Source: Actinomyces glycerinitolerans (lineage in GTDB: Bacteria > Actinomycetota > Actinomycetes > Actinomycetales > Actinomycetaceae). Taken from it: a DNA stretch of 64,000 nt. How positions within the stretch are numbered: position 1 is the stretch's first letter; every line of letters starts with the position of its first letter. The position numbers and the translations under genes are program-made. Shown here piece after piece: positions 1 through 8,213 of the stretch. The stretch spans positions 414,745-478,744 of the forward strand of contig NZ_FQTT01000010.1 in NCBI RefSeq assembly GCF_900098745.1, written 5' to 3'. A model generated the notes under the pieces. It was not told the origin of the DNA. It worked only from the letters and a program-made list of their open reading frames with translations, and did not search any database.

Positions 1-1
1 C

Positions 2-532
2 ATGCTGGCGGTCGGCGGTTGGGGCGGTGAGCTGGCCGAGCAGGGGCGCCTACTGACAGCCGGCCCGCTGCGGGCCGTGGCCTGGCTGGCGCTCGGCGCC
101 GTCGGGGCGGTGGCGCTGGAGAGCGTAGGGGTCCTGGCATCCGACTGGCTCGCCGGCGTCCTGCCCGGCGTGGGGGCCGAGTTGGCCAATGACGCCAATG
201 TTGGTCGGGCAATAGTCGCCTTCCCGCCCTGGGCCGTGCTGGGAGTGTTGGTGTTCGCGGGACCGGTCGTGGAGGAGATGTTCTTCCGCCAGTTCCTGTT
301 GACCGCCATTGCCGACCGCACCCGGGCGTGGGTGGGGATCACGGTCTCCGGTGTGCTGTTCGGCATGCTGCACATGCACTCCTGGACGCTGTCCGAATGG
401 GTAGGCATCATTCCGCACGCCTGCTTCGGCGTCGCGGCCGGAATCCTGTTCGTGAGAACACGTGGCAACGTGTTGTTCCCGGCAGCACTGCACGTGCTCA
501 ACAACCTCAGCGCCATCGCCCCCTCGTTGTGA
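2..532 (+). CDS. CPBP family intramembrane glutamic endopeptidase, 5'-truncated
   Basis: The reading frame is open from the window edge, so the true start probably lies upstream; the visible 176 residues are shorter than usual for this family. Hydrophobic stretches are followed by the CPBP signature: EEMFFR at about residues 91-96, a histidine at about 124 in GMLHMH, and a C-terminal HVLNN motif. These are the Glu/His residues expected in the catalytic site of Rce1/Abi-type membrane proteases. In bacteria the family is linked to bacteriocin self-immunity and prenyl-protein processing, but the substrate here cannot be inferred. It converges with the minus-strand nrdG across about 140 bp. Confidence 0.8.
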   Translation: MLAVGGWGGELAEQGRLLTAGPLRAVAWLALGAVGAVALESVGVLASDWLAGVLPGVGAELANDANVGRAIVAFPPWAVLGVLVFAGPVVEEMFFRQFLLTAIADRTRAWVGITVSGVLFGMLHMHSWTLSEWVGIIPHACFGVAAGILFVRTRGNVLFPAALHVLNNLSAIAPSL

Positions 533-670
533 GCTGCGCCCTCGCCCCATTACGGGAGCGCGAGCCATTTCCATAGAAGCGCGTGCGAGCTCCGCCCGGC
601 ATTAGTACAGGTCTCGGCGTATCACAGATGCCGGTCTCGGCGGAAGAAGAGGCGCGGGGGCGGCTAGGCG

Positions 671-1465
671 TCAGGCGGGACGGTAGGTGAAGCGGTCCCA
701 GCCGAGGGCCTCGATCTGGGCGGCCATGCGCTCACACTCGGCGTCCCAGCCGGGCGCGGACACGGCGAAGTCGCCGGTGGTGCCCGCGCCGCGGGCCTGT
801 TGGAGGGCGTAGACCCGGGCGCCGGCGTCGTGCACGCGGCGGGCAACCTCCACGGCGTCGGCGGCGGTGACATCCCCGGGAACCACGGTGGTGCGTACCT
901 CGAAGTCGACGCCGTCGCCGCGGGTGGCCGCGTCTACCAGCACCTGCAGACTCTCCCAGGCCTTGGCGGCGGAGTTCGGGCGGCCGACCACGGCGTCGTA
1001 GTGCTCGGGCAGCGCCTTGATGTCGAGGCCGACCCAGTCGACCAGCCCGCGCGCCACCATGTCGCGCAGGCGACCCGGGTAGGGGCCGGCGGTGTGCAGG
1101 CCCACCTGGAAACCCATCTCCTTCACCTCGGCGGCGGCGTCGGCCAGGGCGTCCTGGCGCAGCGCCTCCCCACCGGTCAGGACGACGCCGTCGAGCAGGC
1201 CGCGACGGCGGGCGAGCAGGGAGCGTACTTCATCCCAGGCGACCGCGCCGGGGGTGCGCGTGGGGATGAGGGCCTGGTTGTGGCAGTAGAAGCAGTTCCA
1301 GGGGCAGCCCTGCAGGAAGACCGTCGCTACCAGGTGGTCGGGCCAGTCGACGGTGGACATGGGCACGAGCCCGGCGATCTGCAGATCGTCGGCGGGGCGG
1401 TGCGCGGGGACTTCGACGTCCACGCCTCCGGGGCGACGGGCGCCGGGCGCGGATTCGCTGCTCAC
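671..1465 (-). CDS. nrdG: Anaerobic ribonucleoside-triphosphate reductase activating protein (radical SAM)
   Basis: This is the class III ribonucleotide reductase activase. It uses a 4Fe-4S cluster and S-adenosylmethionine to make the glycyl radical on NrdD. The radical SAM motif CPWNCFYC (CX3CX2C) places the cluster ligands at about C54, C58 and C61, followed by the LTGGE SAM-binding motif. The GTG at 1465 is chosen because AGGGAG lies about six bases upstream; longer open frame upstream is only a shadow of nrdD. The resulting 264 residues fit the family (the E. coli protein is shorter). It lies 101 bp downstream of nrdD on the same strand and is surely co-transcribed. The N-terminal extension of about 25 residues looks disordered. 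Confidence 0.93.
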   Translation of the reverse strand: MSSESAPGARRPGGVDVEVPAHRPADDLQIAGLVPMSTVDWPDHLVATVFLQGCPWNCFYCHNQALIPTRTPGAVAWDEVRSLLARRRGLLDGVVLTGGEALRQDALADAAAEVKEMGFQVGLHTAGPYPGRLRDMVARGLVDWVGLDIKALPEHYDAVVGRPNSAAKAWESLQVLVDAATRGDGVDFEVRTTVVPGDVTAADAVEVARRVHDAGARVYALQQARGAGTTGDFAVSAPGWDAECERMAAQIEALGWDRFTYRPA

Positions 1466-1501
1466 GGTGTCTCCCTGTGGGGATCGAGTGCCTGGGCGCG
1501 C

Positions 1502-1545
1502 GGGGCGCTGGGATCGGAGAGGATCTTCCCCGGTCCCAGCGCCCC
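1502..1545 (-). other. Stable hairpin in the nrdD-nrdG spacer
   Basis: Arms GGGGCGCTGGGA (1502-1513) and TCCCAGCGCCCC (1534-1545) are perfect complements, 12 bp, enclosing a 20-nt loop. No T run follows on the minus strand. It may attenuate transcription or stabilise the nrdD message, so that NrdG is made at lower level than NrdD. That role is inference. Confidence 0.6.
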
Positions 1546-1566
1546 GGCGTCGCCTCGGGCGGAATG

Positions 1567-3516
1567 TCAGGCGCTGATGGAGGTCAGGCGCGAGGTGGTG
1601 GTGCCGTGGGCACCGGCCGCCGACTCGGTGAACATCTGCCGCTCCATGTACTCGCCCTTCTTGCCGATGTTGAAGGACTTCACGGGGCGGAAGTAGCCCA
1701 TGACGCGGGTCCACACCTCGCACTCGACCGGCTCGGCGTCGGGGTGCAGCTCGGCGCACTTGGGGCAGGTGAAGTGCTCGCCGGCCAGGTAGCCGTGGGT
1801 CGGGCAGATCGAGAAGGTCGGGGTGATGGTGATGTAGGGCGTGCGGAACGCGGTCAGCGAGCGGCGCACCAGCTCCTTGCAGGCCTGGGCCGAGGAGATG
1901 TGCTCGTTCATGTACAGGTGCAGCACCGTGCCGCCCGTGTACTTGGTCTGCAGCTCCTCCTGCATCTCCTGTGCCTCGAAGGGGTCGTCGGTGTAGCCGA
2001 CGGGCAGCTGGGAGGAGTTGGTGTAGTACGGGTTGGAGTCGGTGCCGGCCTGGAGGATGTCGGGGTAGCGCTTGCGGTCCTCCTTGGCGAACCGGTAGGT
2101 GGTGCCCTCGGCGGGGGTGGCCTCCAGGTTGTACAGGTGGCCGGTGGCCTCCTGGATCTCGACCATGCGCCCGCGGACGTGGTCGAGGATGCGCACGCAC
2201 ATGGCGTGACCGCGCGGGTCGGTCAGGTCGTAGGCGTCGTGCGTGAAGTTGCGAACCATCTCGTTCATGCCGTTGACGCCGATGGTGGAGAAGTGGTTGT
2301 CCAGCGTGCCGAGCCAGCGCTTAGTGAAGGGGAACAGGCCGGTGTCGATGTGGTGCTGGATGACGGTGCGCTTGAGCTCCAGCGTCTCGGAGGCGATGTC
2401 GATCAGGCGGTCCAGCGCCTTCACCAGCCCCTCCTCGTCGCCGGCGTGCAGGTAGCCCAGGCGGGCCATGTTCACGGTGACGACGCCGACGGAGCCGGTC
2501 TGCTCGGCCGAGCCGAACAGGCCGTTGCCGCGCTTGAGCAGCTCGCGCAGGTCGAGCTGCAGGCGGCAGCACATGGAGCGGATCATGCCGGGGTCAAGCT
2601 CGGAGTTGATGAAGTTCTGGAAGTAGGGCAGGCCGTACTTCGCGGTCATGGTGAACAGCCGGTCGGCGTTGGGGCTGTCCCAGTCGAAGTCCTTGGTGAT
2701 GTTGTAGGTGGGGATCGGGAAGGTGAAGACGCGGCCGTCTGCGTCGCCGGTGGTCATGACCTCCATGAAGGCACGGTTGATCATGCCCATCTCCTCGGCG
2801 AGGTCGCCGTAGGTGAAGTCGCACAGCTCGTCGCCGATCAGCGGGTGCTCGTCGGCCAGATCCGCGGGGCAGGTCCAGTCGAAGGTAAGGTTGGTGAAGG
2901 GCGTCTGGGTGCCCCAGCGGGAGGGGACGTTGAGGTTGAAGATGAGCTCCTGCATGCACTGGAGGACCTCGTCGTAGCTCATGTTGTCCAGGCGGACGAA
3001 GGGGGCCATGTAGGTGTCGAAGGAGGAGAAGGCCTGCGCGCCGGCCCACTCGTTCTGCAGGGTGCCGAGGAAGTTGACGATTTGGCCGACGGCGGAGGAG
3101 AAGTGCTTGGCGGGGCCGGAGGCGATCTTGCCGGGGACGCCGTTGAAGCCCTGCTGGAGCAGGTTCTTCAGCGACCAGCCGGCGCAGTAGCCGGCGAACA
3201 TGTCCAGGTCGTGAATGTGGATGTCGCCGTTGCGGTGGGCGTCGCCGGCGGCCTGCGGGTAGATCTGGCTGAGCCAGTAGTTGGCGATGACCTTGCCGGA
3301 GGTGTTCAGGATCATGCCGCCCAGGGAGTAGCCCTGGTTGGCGTTGGCGTTCACGCGCCAGTCGGAGCGGTCCAGGTACTCGGTGATGGTGGAGACAGCG
3401 TCGATCTGGGGCCGCGAGCCGTGGGCGACAGCGGAGTCGGCAGAACCTCGGGCCACGAGCTCGGGGTGCGCGGCGGCCAGGTGAGCGGCGGACGGGGTCT
3501 GAGTGCTATCGGACAC
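1567..3516 (-). CDS. nrdD: Anaerobic ribonucleoside-triphosphate reductase, class III catalytic subunit
   Basis: NrdD reduces ribonucleoside triphosphates to dNTPs under anaerobic conditions with a glycyl radical. The C-terminus carries the zinc-site motif CPTHGYL...CPKC (C571, C584, C587) and the radical motif RVMGY with the glycine at about residue 607, followed by the conserved FNIGKKGEY. The start is GTG at 3516 with GGAG eight bases upstream, giving 649 residues. That is shorter than ATP-cone-bearing NrdD proteins: the first 35 residues are Ala/Ser-rich and no N-terminal ATP-cone is visible, so overall activity regulation by ATP/dATP is probably absent. It is the first gene of the nrdD-nrdG operon. 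Confidence 0.95.
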   Translation of the reverse strand: MSDSTQTPSAAHLAAAHPELVARGSADSAVAHGSRPQIDAVSTITEYLDRSDWRVNANANQGYSLGGMILNTSGKVIANYWLSQIYPQAAGDAHRNGDIHIHDLDMFAGYCAGWSLKNLLQQGFNGVPGKIASGPAKHFSSAVGQIVNFLGTLQNEWAGAQAFSSFDTYMAPFVRLDNMSYDEVLQCMQELIFNLNVPSRWGTQTPFTNLTFDWTCPADLADEHPLIGDELCDFTYGDLAEEMGMINRAFMEVMTTGDADGRVFTFPIPTYNITKDFDWDSPNADRLFTMTAKYGLPYFQNFINSELDPGMIRSMCCRLQLDLRELLKRGNGLFGSAEQTGSVGVVTVNMARLGYLHAGDEEGLVKALDRLIDIASETLELKRTVIQHHIDTGLFPFTKRWLGTLDNHFSTIGVNGMNEMVRNFTHDAYDLTDPRGHAMCVRILDHVRGRMVEIQEATGHLYNLEATPAEGTTYRFAKEDRKRYPDILQAGTDSNPYYTNSSQLPVGYTDDPFEAQEMQEELQTKYTGGTVLHLYMNEHISSAQACKELVRRSLTAFRTPYITITPTFSICPTHGYLAGEHFTCPKCAELHPDAEPVECEVWTRVMGYFRPVKSFNIGKKGEYMERQMFTESAAGAHGTTTSRLTSISA

Positions 3517-3614
3517 GGGTAGGGCTCCAGTACTTCTATGGACGGACGGCTCTGGGCTGGCGGCTCAGCTCCGCTGACACCTCAGACACTACCCCGAGAA
3601 TTACACGCGTGGAA

Positions 3615-3663
3615 CACATCATGTGGGCATGTCGCGGCCGTATAACCACAACATGTTGTGGTT
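3615..3663 (-). promoter_or_regulatory. Tandem NrdR-box-like palindromes upstream of nrdD
   Basis: AACCACAACATGTTGTGGTT (3644-3663) is a perfect 20-bp palindrome. A second, weaker palindrome CACATCATGTG lies at 3615-3625, with centres about 33 bp apart, near three helical turns. The cores resemble the 16-bp NrdR box (CAC-AT-rich-GTG), and NrdR sites typically occur in pairs before nrd operons. The pair lies 100-150 bp upstream of the nrdD start. The rest of the 3517-3930 gap shows no gene; the divergent SorC-type regulator starts at 3931, so a role in its control cannot be excluded. Confidence 0.6.
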
Positions 3664-3930
3664 AAGGAACCTGACTGCCGCCGAGGGAGCGGGAGTTTCT
3701 CGCGGCATCCCGGGAGGGGCTCAGAGTTCGTTCTTGTGGTCCACCCCGAACCCGAACCGCATGTGATCCATGTCATACATCCGCCCGCATCATGCACTAC
3801 CGTCATACGTCGCCCGGTGCGAAGCAAGCGCCTTCGCGACACCGCGGCGGCCCGCCGGCCGCCTCCCACCTACGGAGCCAACGACATAGGCTTGCCACCG
3901 AAGCAGACAGATACGCCAAGAGGAGCAACG

Positions 3931-4923
3931 GTGCACGTCACGGGCGTGAAGCTGACACGCAAGGAGGTACTCGCGATCGACGTCGCGCACCTCTACTACG
4001 ACGCGGGGTTCACGCAGGCGGAGGTGGCCGAACGGGTCCACGTCTCCCGTCCAACGGTCTCAAAACTGCTCGCGTACGCTCAGAGGAGGGGATTCGTTCG
4101 TATCGAGATATGTGATCCGCGAGAACAGGACGAGGCACTGATCGAACACCTGCGCGAGCGGTTCGACCTAACCGAGGTCAGGCTCGTCGGCACGTCCCAC
4201 CACCTTCCCGGTCGGATGCGTTCAGAACTCGGCGCACAAGGCGCAGACATGCTCAGCTCAATCCTCCGCGACGGCGACACTCTAGCCGTCCAAACATCAT
4301 CAACCCTGAAAGACCTGGCGCAGCACCTGGACCCAGCCCCTTGCAGATCAATAAGAGTCTGGCAAATGGCAAGAACCTTGTCGGAATATCTTCGCGGCAA
4401 CGAAGACACGGCAGTGTTGCCCCTCCTGGCGAGCCAGCTACACGCCGAGCTGGCCACCCTCCCATGTCCTTTGCTCGTCCACTCCGTCCCCGAGGCAAAC
4501 CGGTTACGCGCCGAAGCGAAGACGCGTGACATCCTTACTCGGCTAGCCTCTGCACGCATCGCCGTCTTCTTCGCGGCGCCGATCGGCGGCATCACCCCCA
4601 CGGTGGGCAAGCTTGGCCTGAACCACCGCGAGGCGGAAACCATCATGCAACACGCCGTCGGAGAACTATGCGCACGCATAATCGACGCGGAGGGGCGCGT
4701 GTGCGTACCCGACCTCAATAATCGAACAATCAGTATCACTTTGCCCGACCTCCGCCACATAGAACAAAAGATACTCATTGCCGGAGGAGAGCAGAGTGCG
4801 CCCGTGGTCCGAGCAGCGCTCCTCAACCGATACGTAGACAGGCTAGTCGTCGACGTCGAGACCGCTCGCCGGATTGCATCCGTGGACACACGATGTGAGC
4901 CCCAAACGCTCATACCGCGCTAG
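3931..4923 (+). CDS. SorC/DeoR-family sugar-binding transcriptional regulator
   Basis: The protein has 330 residues from GTG at 3931, which has AGGAG five bases upstream; in-frame codons further upstream are not supported by a ribosome site. Residues about 10-57 form a helix-turn-helix (TQAEVAERVHVSRPTVSKLL), followed by a SorC-type sugar-phosphate-binding domain. This is the architecture of Bacillus DeoR, which responds to deoxyribose-5-phosphate. It sits directly before deoC, the permease and deoxyribokinase, so it very likely controls that operon, with deoxyribose-5-phosphate as the expected ligand (inference). Base composition is lower in G+C than nrdD, like the rest of the deo block. Confidence 0.85.
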   Translation: MHVTGVKLTRKEVLAIDVAHLYYDAGFTQAEVAERVHVSRPTVSKLLAYAQRRGFVRIEICDPREQDEALIEHLRERFDLTEVRLVGTSHHLPGRMRSELGAQGADMLSSILRDGDTLAVQTSSTLKDLAQHLDPAPCRSIRVWQMARTLSEYLRGNEDTAVLPLLASQLHAELATLPCPLLVHSVPEANRLRAEAKTRDILTRLASARIAVFFAAPIGGITPTVGKLGLNHREAETIMQHAVGELCARIIDAEGRVCVPDLNNRTISITLPDLRHIEQKILIAGGEQSAPVVRAALLNRYVDRLVVDVETARRIASVDTRCEPQTLIPR

Positions 4924-5102
4924 ACGCCGTTCACAGCCAGCACCGCCGGAACATGTGTGCCATCTGGGCACCTTCGCTCCAATCTCCGTCGACGACCGCC
5001 CCCCTAGCACCGACTTATCGTTGGAATCTCGGGGCGAACCCAGAGCTCAGCGCGACTCGGAGCGCACTGTGTACGAACACGACGGCGCACGTATCCTGCC
5101 GG

Positions 5103-5145
5103 TTGACACCTCTTCACCAGAGGTTATGCAGAACAAAGGAGTTCA
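5103..5145 (+). promoter_or_regulatory. Probable deoC promoter with overlapping inverted repeat
   Basis: TTGACA at 5103-5108 is a consensus -35. A weak -10 (TATGCA, 5125-5130) follows after 16 bp. Between them CCTCT/AGAGG (5109-5123) forms a small inverted repeat that could be the regulator's operator. AAAGGAG at about 5136-5142 is the deoC ribosome-binding site. Confidence 0.45.
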
Positions 5146-5146
5146 C

Positions 5147-5803
5147 ATGTCAACACGCGCGTCCTTAATCGACGACACGCTTCTGGATCCCGCGGCACGA
5201 AAACAACAGATCGACCGTTTGTGTCACGAGGCCGACGAGCTAGGCATGGCTTCCGTGTGTGTAAACCCCGTGCACGTTCCTCATGCCGTAGCACTCCTAT
5301 CACAGTCGTCGACCCTGGTGTGCACCGTCATTGACTTTCCCTTCGGCGCCAGTTCACCGCACTCCAAGGCCGCACAGACACGCATTGCAATCGAAGACGG
5401 CGCAGACGAAGTCGACATGGTCGTCAACATCGGCGCAGTGAAGGATCACGATTGGGAGGCCGTCGAAGCAGACATAAATGGAGTGGTAACGTCCGCCCCA
5501 GAACATACGGTGAAGGTGATCTTGGAAACCGGCCTACTAGACGACGAAGAGATCCGTGCTGCATGCAAATGCGCTGAACGAGCCGGCGCAAAATACGTCA
5601 AGACCTCCACCGGATACTTGGGTGAAGGAGCAACGGTGCACGCAGTCTCGATCATGAACGACGCCGTCGGCGGACGCCTCGGCATCAAGGCGTCCGGAGG
5701 AATCCGTACGCCTCAGCAGATGGACGCTATGATCCAGGCCGGCGCAACCCGCATCGGCGCGTCAGCAGGACGGAAACTTCTCGGCCGGGGTGACCGGGCA
5801 TGA
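5147..5803 (+). CDS. deoC: Deoxyribose-phosphate aldolase
   Basis: DeoC cleaves 2-deoxyribose-5-phosphate to acetaldehyde and glyceraldehyde-3-phosphate. The 218-residue length matches the family. The Schiff-base lysine lies in YVKTSTGY and the second conserved lysine in GIKASGGIRT; the DMVVNIGA strand is also typical. ATG 5147 is preceded by AAAGGAG. The TGA overlaps the next ATG as ATGA (5800-5803), so translation of the permease is coupled. The gene is in the lower-G+C deoxyribose block and supplies its final catabolic step. Confidence 0.95.
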   Translation: MSTRASLIDDTLLDPAARKQQIDRLCHEADELGMASVCVNPVHVPHAVALLSQSSTLVCTVIDFPFGASSPHSKAAQTRIAIEDGADEVDMVVNIGAVKDHDWEAVEADINGVVTSAPEHTVKVILETGLLDDEEIRAACKCAERAGAKYVKTSTGYLGEGATVHAVSIMNDAVGGRLGIKASGGIRTPQQMDAMIQAGATRIGASAGRKLLGRGDRA

Positions 5804-7188
5804 GCGCTCAAGTCGTCACCCGCCCCAAGTCGATCGGAGTCATTCGCGACCCCAGCCGCCAGCTCGCAGATGGGTATCTCGACCGAACTCCGCTCTTCCA
5901 ATATGTACTGCTATCCATCTGTTTCCCGATGTGGGGCGCGGCAGCCGCACTGAATGACATATTGATCACGCAGTTCAAGTCTGTATTCACACTTTCAGAC
6001 TTCGCCTCCGCCTTCGTTCAATCCGCATTCTACGGGGGATACTTCGTGCTGGCGATTCCGGCCTCGAGAGTGATCAGGCGGTGGAGCTACAAGACTGGCA
6101 TACTGACCGGTCTAACGTTCTATATCATCGGATGCACGATGTTCTTCCCCGCATCCCGGGTCGCGACCTACTCCGTGTTCCTTGCCGCGTTGTTCGCAAT
6201 CGCGGTCGGCCTGTCCTTCCTCGAGACGTCTTGTAACACATACTCATCAATGGTAGGGCCGAAGCGGCTGGCAACTCTCCGCTTGAATATCTCACAAACC
6301 TTCTACCCACTCGGCTCAATCGCTGGAATCTTGCTCGGAAAGTACCTCATCTTCACCGAGGGGCAGTCTCTGGACAAGCAGTTGAGTGGGCTTTCCGCCG
6401 AAGAACAACACCAGCTGGCCGAACAAATGCTGCTGCGCACACTTCAGCCATACCGATTCCTGATCGTGGTTCTGCTCGCTCTTCTTCTGGTGATAGCACT
6501 TACACAGATGCCCTCCTGCAAGCCTCAGCACGTCTCCGACACAGGCGTCAACCAGGATCGCGCGACGATACTCCAAACACTGTCCTACCTTGCGCACAAC
6601 GGGCGTTTCCGCCAGGGAATCGTGACACAGTTCCTGTATGTCGGCATGCAAACGGCGGTCTGGTCCTTCACGATTCGGCTGGCCCTGACACTCGACGATT
6701 CCCTGAACGAGCGCACAGCCTCAAACTACATGGTCTGGGCGTACGCGGCGTTCTTCATCGGGAAATTCACGGCGAACCTGCTTATGACCAGGTTCAACGA
6801 GGACCTAGTTCTAGTCGGTTACGCGATCGCCGGCGTACTAACACTCGTCTACGTGATCGCCGTCCCTAACATCACCGCGGTTTACGCCGCAATACTCGTC
6901 TCCGGACTGTTCGGCCCGTGCTGGGCGACCATCTATGCGCGAACTCTGGACTCGATCGAGGACAAGCGACACACCGAGACCGGCGGCGCAATAATCGTCA
7001 TGTCCATCATTGGCGGAGCCGTCATCCCGGCAGTCCAAGGACTCATTTCCGACCTGACGGGCTCAATGCAGCTATCATTCGTAGTCAATATCGTTTGTTT
7101 CGGCGCCGTGCTGCTGTACTTCGCAGCGGCGTATCGCCGGAGCACACCACGCCGTTCTTCCACAACGATCTCCGACAAGGCGGACTAG
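5800..7188 (+). CDS. deoP: MFS sugar permease of the FucP family, probable deoxyribose transporter
   Basis: A 462-residue polytopic membrane protein with about twelve hydrophobic segments. The N-terminal pattern (a GAAAALNDILITQF-type segment, then SAFYGGYF) is that of the fucose/glucose/galactose:H+ symporter branch. The deoxyribose permease DeoP of Salmonella belongs to this branch and lies next to deoK there. Position between deoC and the deoX/deoK genes, with a four-base overlap with deoC, points to deoxyribose uptake; substrate identity is inferred from context. A 60-80-residue central hydrophilic loop (about 190-250) separates the two six-helix halves, as usual. Confidence 0.85.
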   Translation: MSAQVVTRPKSIGVIRDPSRQLADGYLDRTPLFQYVLLSICFPMWGAAAALNDILITQFKSVFTLSDFASAFVQSAFYGGYFVLAIPASRVIRRWSYKTGILTGLTFYIIGCTMFFPASRVATYSVFLAALFAIAVGLSFLETSCNTYSSMVGPKRLATLRLNISQTFYPLGSIAGILLGKYLIFTEGQSLDKQLSGLSAEEQHQLAEQMLLRTLQPYRFLIVVLLALLLVIALTQMPSCKPQHVSDTGVNQDRATILQTLSYLAHNGRFRQGIVTQFLYVGMQTAVWSFTIRLALTLDDSLNERTASNYMVWAYAAFFIGKFTANLLMTRFNEDLVLVGYAIAGVLTLVYVIAVPNITAVYAAILVSGLFGPCWATIYARTLDSIEDKRHTETGGAIIVMSIIGGAVIPAVQGLISDLTGSMQLSFVVNIVCFGAVLLYFAAAYRRSTPRRSSTTISDKAD

Positions 7189-7190
7189 CA

Positions 7191-8210
7191 ATGTTTACAA
7201 TCCCCCTACACCGTTCCGTTTTCAACACGGAAAGCACCGTCGTTCTACAAGATGATCTCTTCACCGTCACCGCCCGCAGTTATCCCAGCGGCGTATCGTC
7301 CCTCACCGTCAGGAATACACGCGGACACGTCGAGGTGCTGCCCTTCATGGGCCAAATCATCTGGGACGCCGTGTTCGACGGGCGAAGCCTCCGAATGACG
7401 AACATGTTCAGTCAGCCGCTACCCGCCAAGGAGATCTCCGCTACGTACGGATGCTTTGCCTTCCACTCGGGGCTCCTCGCCGCAGGCTGCCCTTCCCCGG
7501 AAGACGATCACCCGCTCCACGGAGAGTTCGCATGCGCTCCGATGCAAGAAGCATGGCTCGAGCTTGACAATGACCGCATTCGCGTCGTCTCTCGCTACGA
7601 GTACGTTATGGGCTTCGGCCACCATTATGTGGCCAAACCGTACGTCGAGCTACGACCAACATCATCTTTGTTCGACATTGGACTGGACGTTACCAATTGT
7701 TCCGCATATGCGGAGATGCCATTGCAGTACATGTGTCACATGAACTATGCATTCATCCCCGGTGGACACATGCACCAAACCCTCCCCGACGGCACGTTTC
7801 AGCTGCGTAGAACAATACCTGCGCATGTACATCCGACCCCAGAATGGACCGAGCTGAACAAGGCTATCCTCGCAGGTAGCCTCGATGCGAACTCGCTTGA
7901 AGGCGCCGAGGCGTTCGACCCGGAGATCGTGTACTTCGCCGACGATCTACCCCGTTACGGGAATGATCTAGAGTTCACTCTTGAGTCCCCCGGGGGCAGA
8001 ACCTTCTTGACGAGGTTCGCTTCTTCGCAGTTCCCGGTGGCCACGCGTTGGATTCTTCACAACGCCGACCAGAAGGTCGCCGCCTTCGTTCTTCCCGGGA
8101 CTTCCCGACCGGAGGGGAGAATTGCGGCGGAAAAGGCGTGCACGCTCATTCACTTGCAGGCAGGAGACTCCCGCCACTTCGTCGTCACCACTGGAGTCAA
8201 GGAGGACTGA
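7191..8210 (+). CDS. DUF4432-type aldose mutarotase-like protein (DeoX/DeoM-like)
   Basis: 339 residues from ATG 7191, two bases after the permease stop. Length and motifs (HSGLLAAGCP, DHPLHGEF, LQYMCHMNYAF) fit the DUF4432/aldose-1-epimerase-like beta-sandwich proteins found beside deoK and deoP in enteric deoxyribose operons. There a deoxyribose mutarotase activity has been described. The many conserved histidines (in HPLHGEF and CHMNYAF) suit the general acid/base chemistry of mutarotases. It probably interconverts deoxyribose anomers before phosphorylation; the exact reaction is inferred from family and context. Confidence 0.75.
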   Translation: MFTIPLHRSVFNTESTVVLQDDLFTVTARSYPSGVSSLTVRNTRGHVEVLPFMGQIIWDAVFDGRSLRMTNMFSQPLPAKEISATYGCFAFHSGLLAAGCPSPEDDHPLHGEFACAPMQEAWLELDNDRIRVVSRYEYVMGFGHHYVAKPYVELRPTSSLFDIGLDVTNCSAYAEMPLQYMCHMNYAFIPGGHMHQTLPDGTFQLRRTIPAHVHPTPEWTELNKAILAGSLDANSLEGAEAFDPEIVYFADDLPRYGNDLEFTLESPGGRTFLTRFASSQFPVATRWILHNADQKVAAFVLPGTSRPEGRIAAEKACTLIHLQAGDSRHFVVTTGVKED

Positions 8211-8213
8211 TCC

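Noticed and set aside
1477..3522. Long open frame of about 680 codons on the plus strand opposite nrdD
   Set aside because: Val/Gly/Leu-rich translation with no family features; it is the mirror of the nrdD codon bias.
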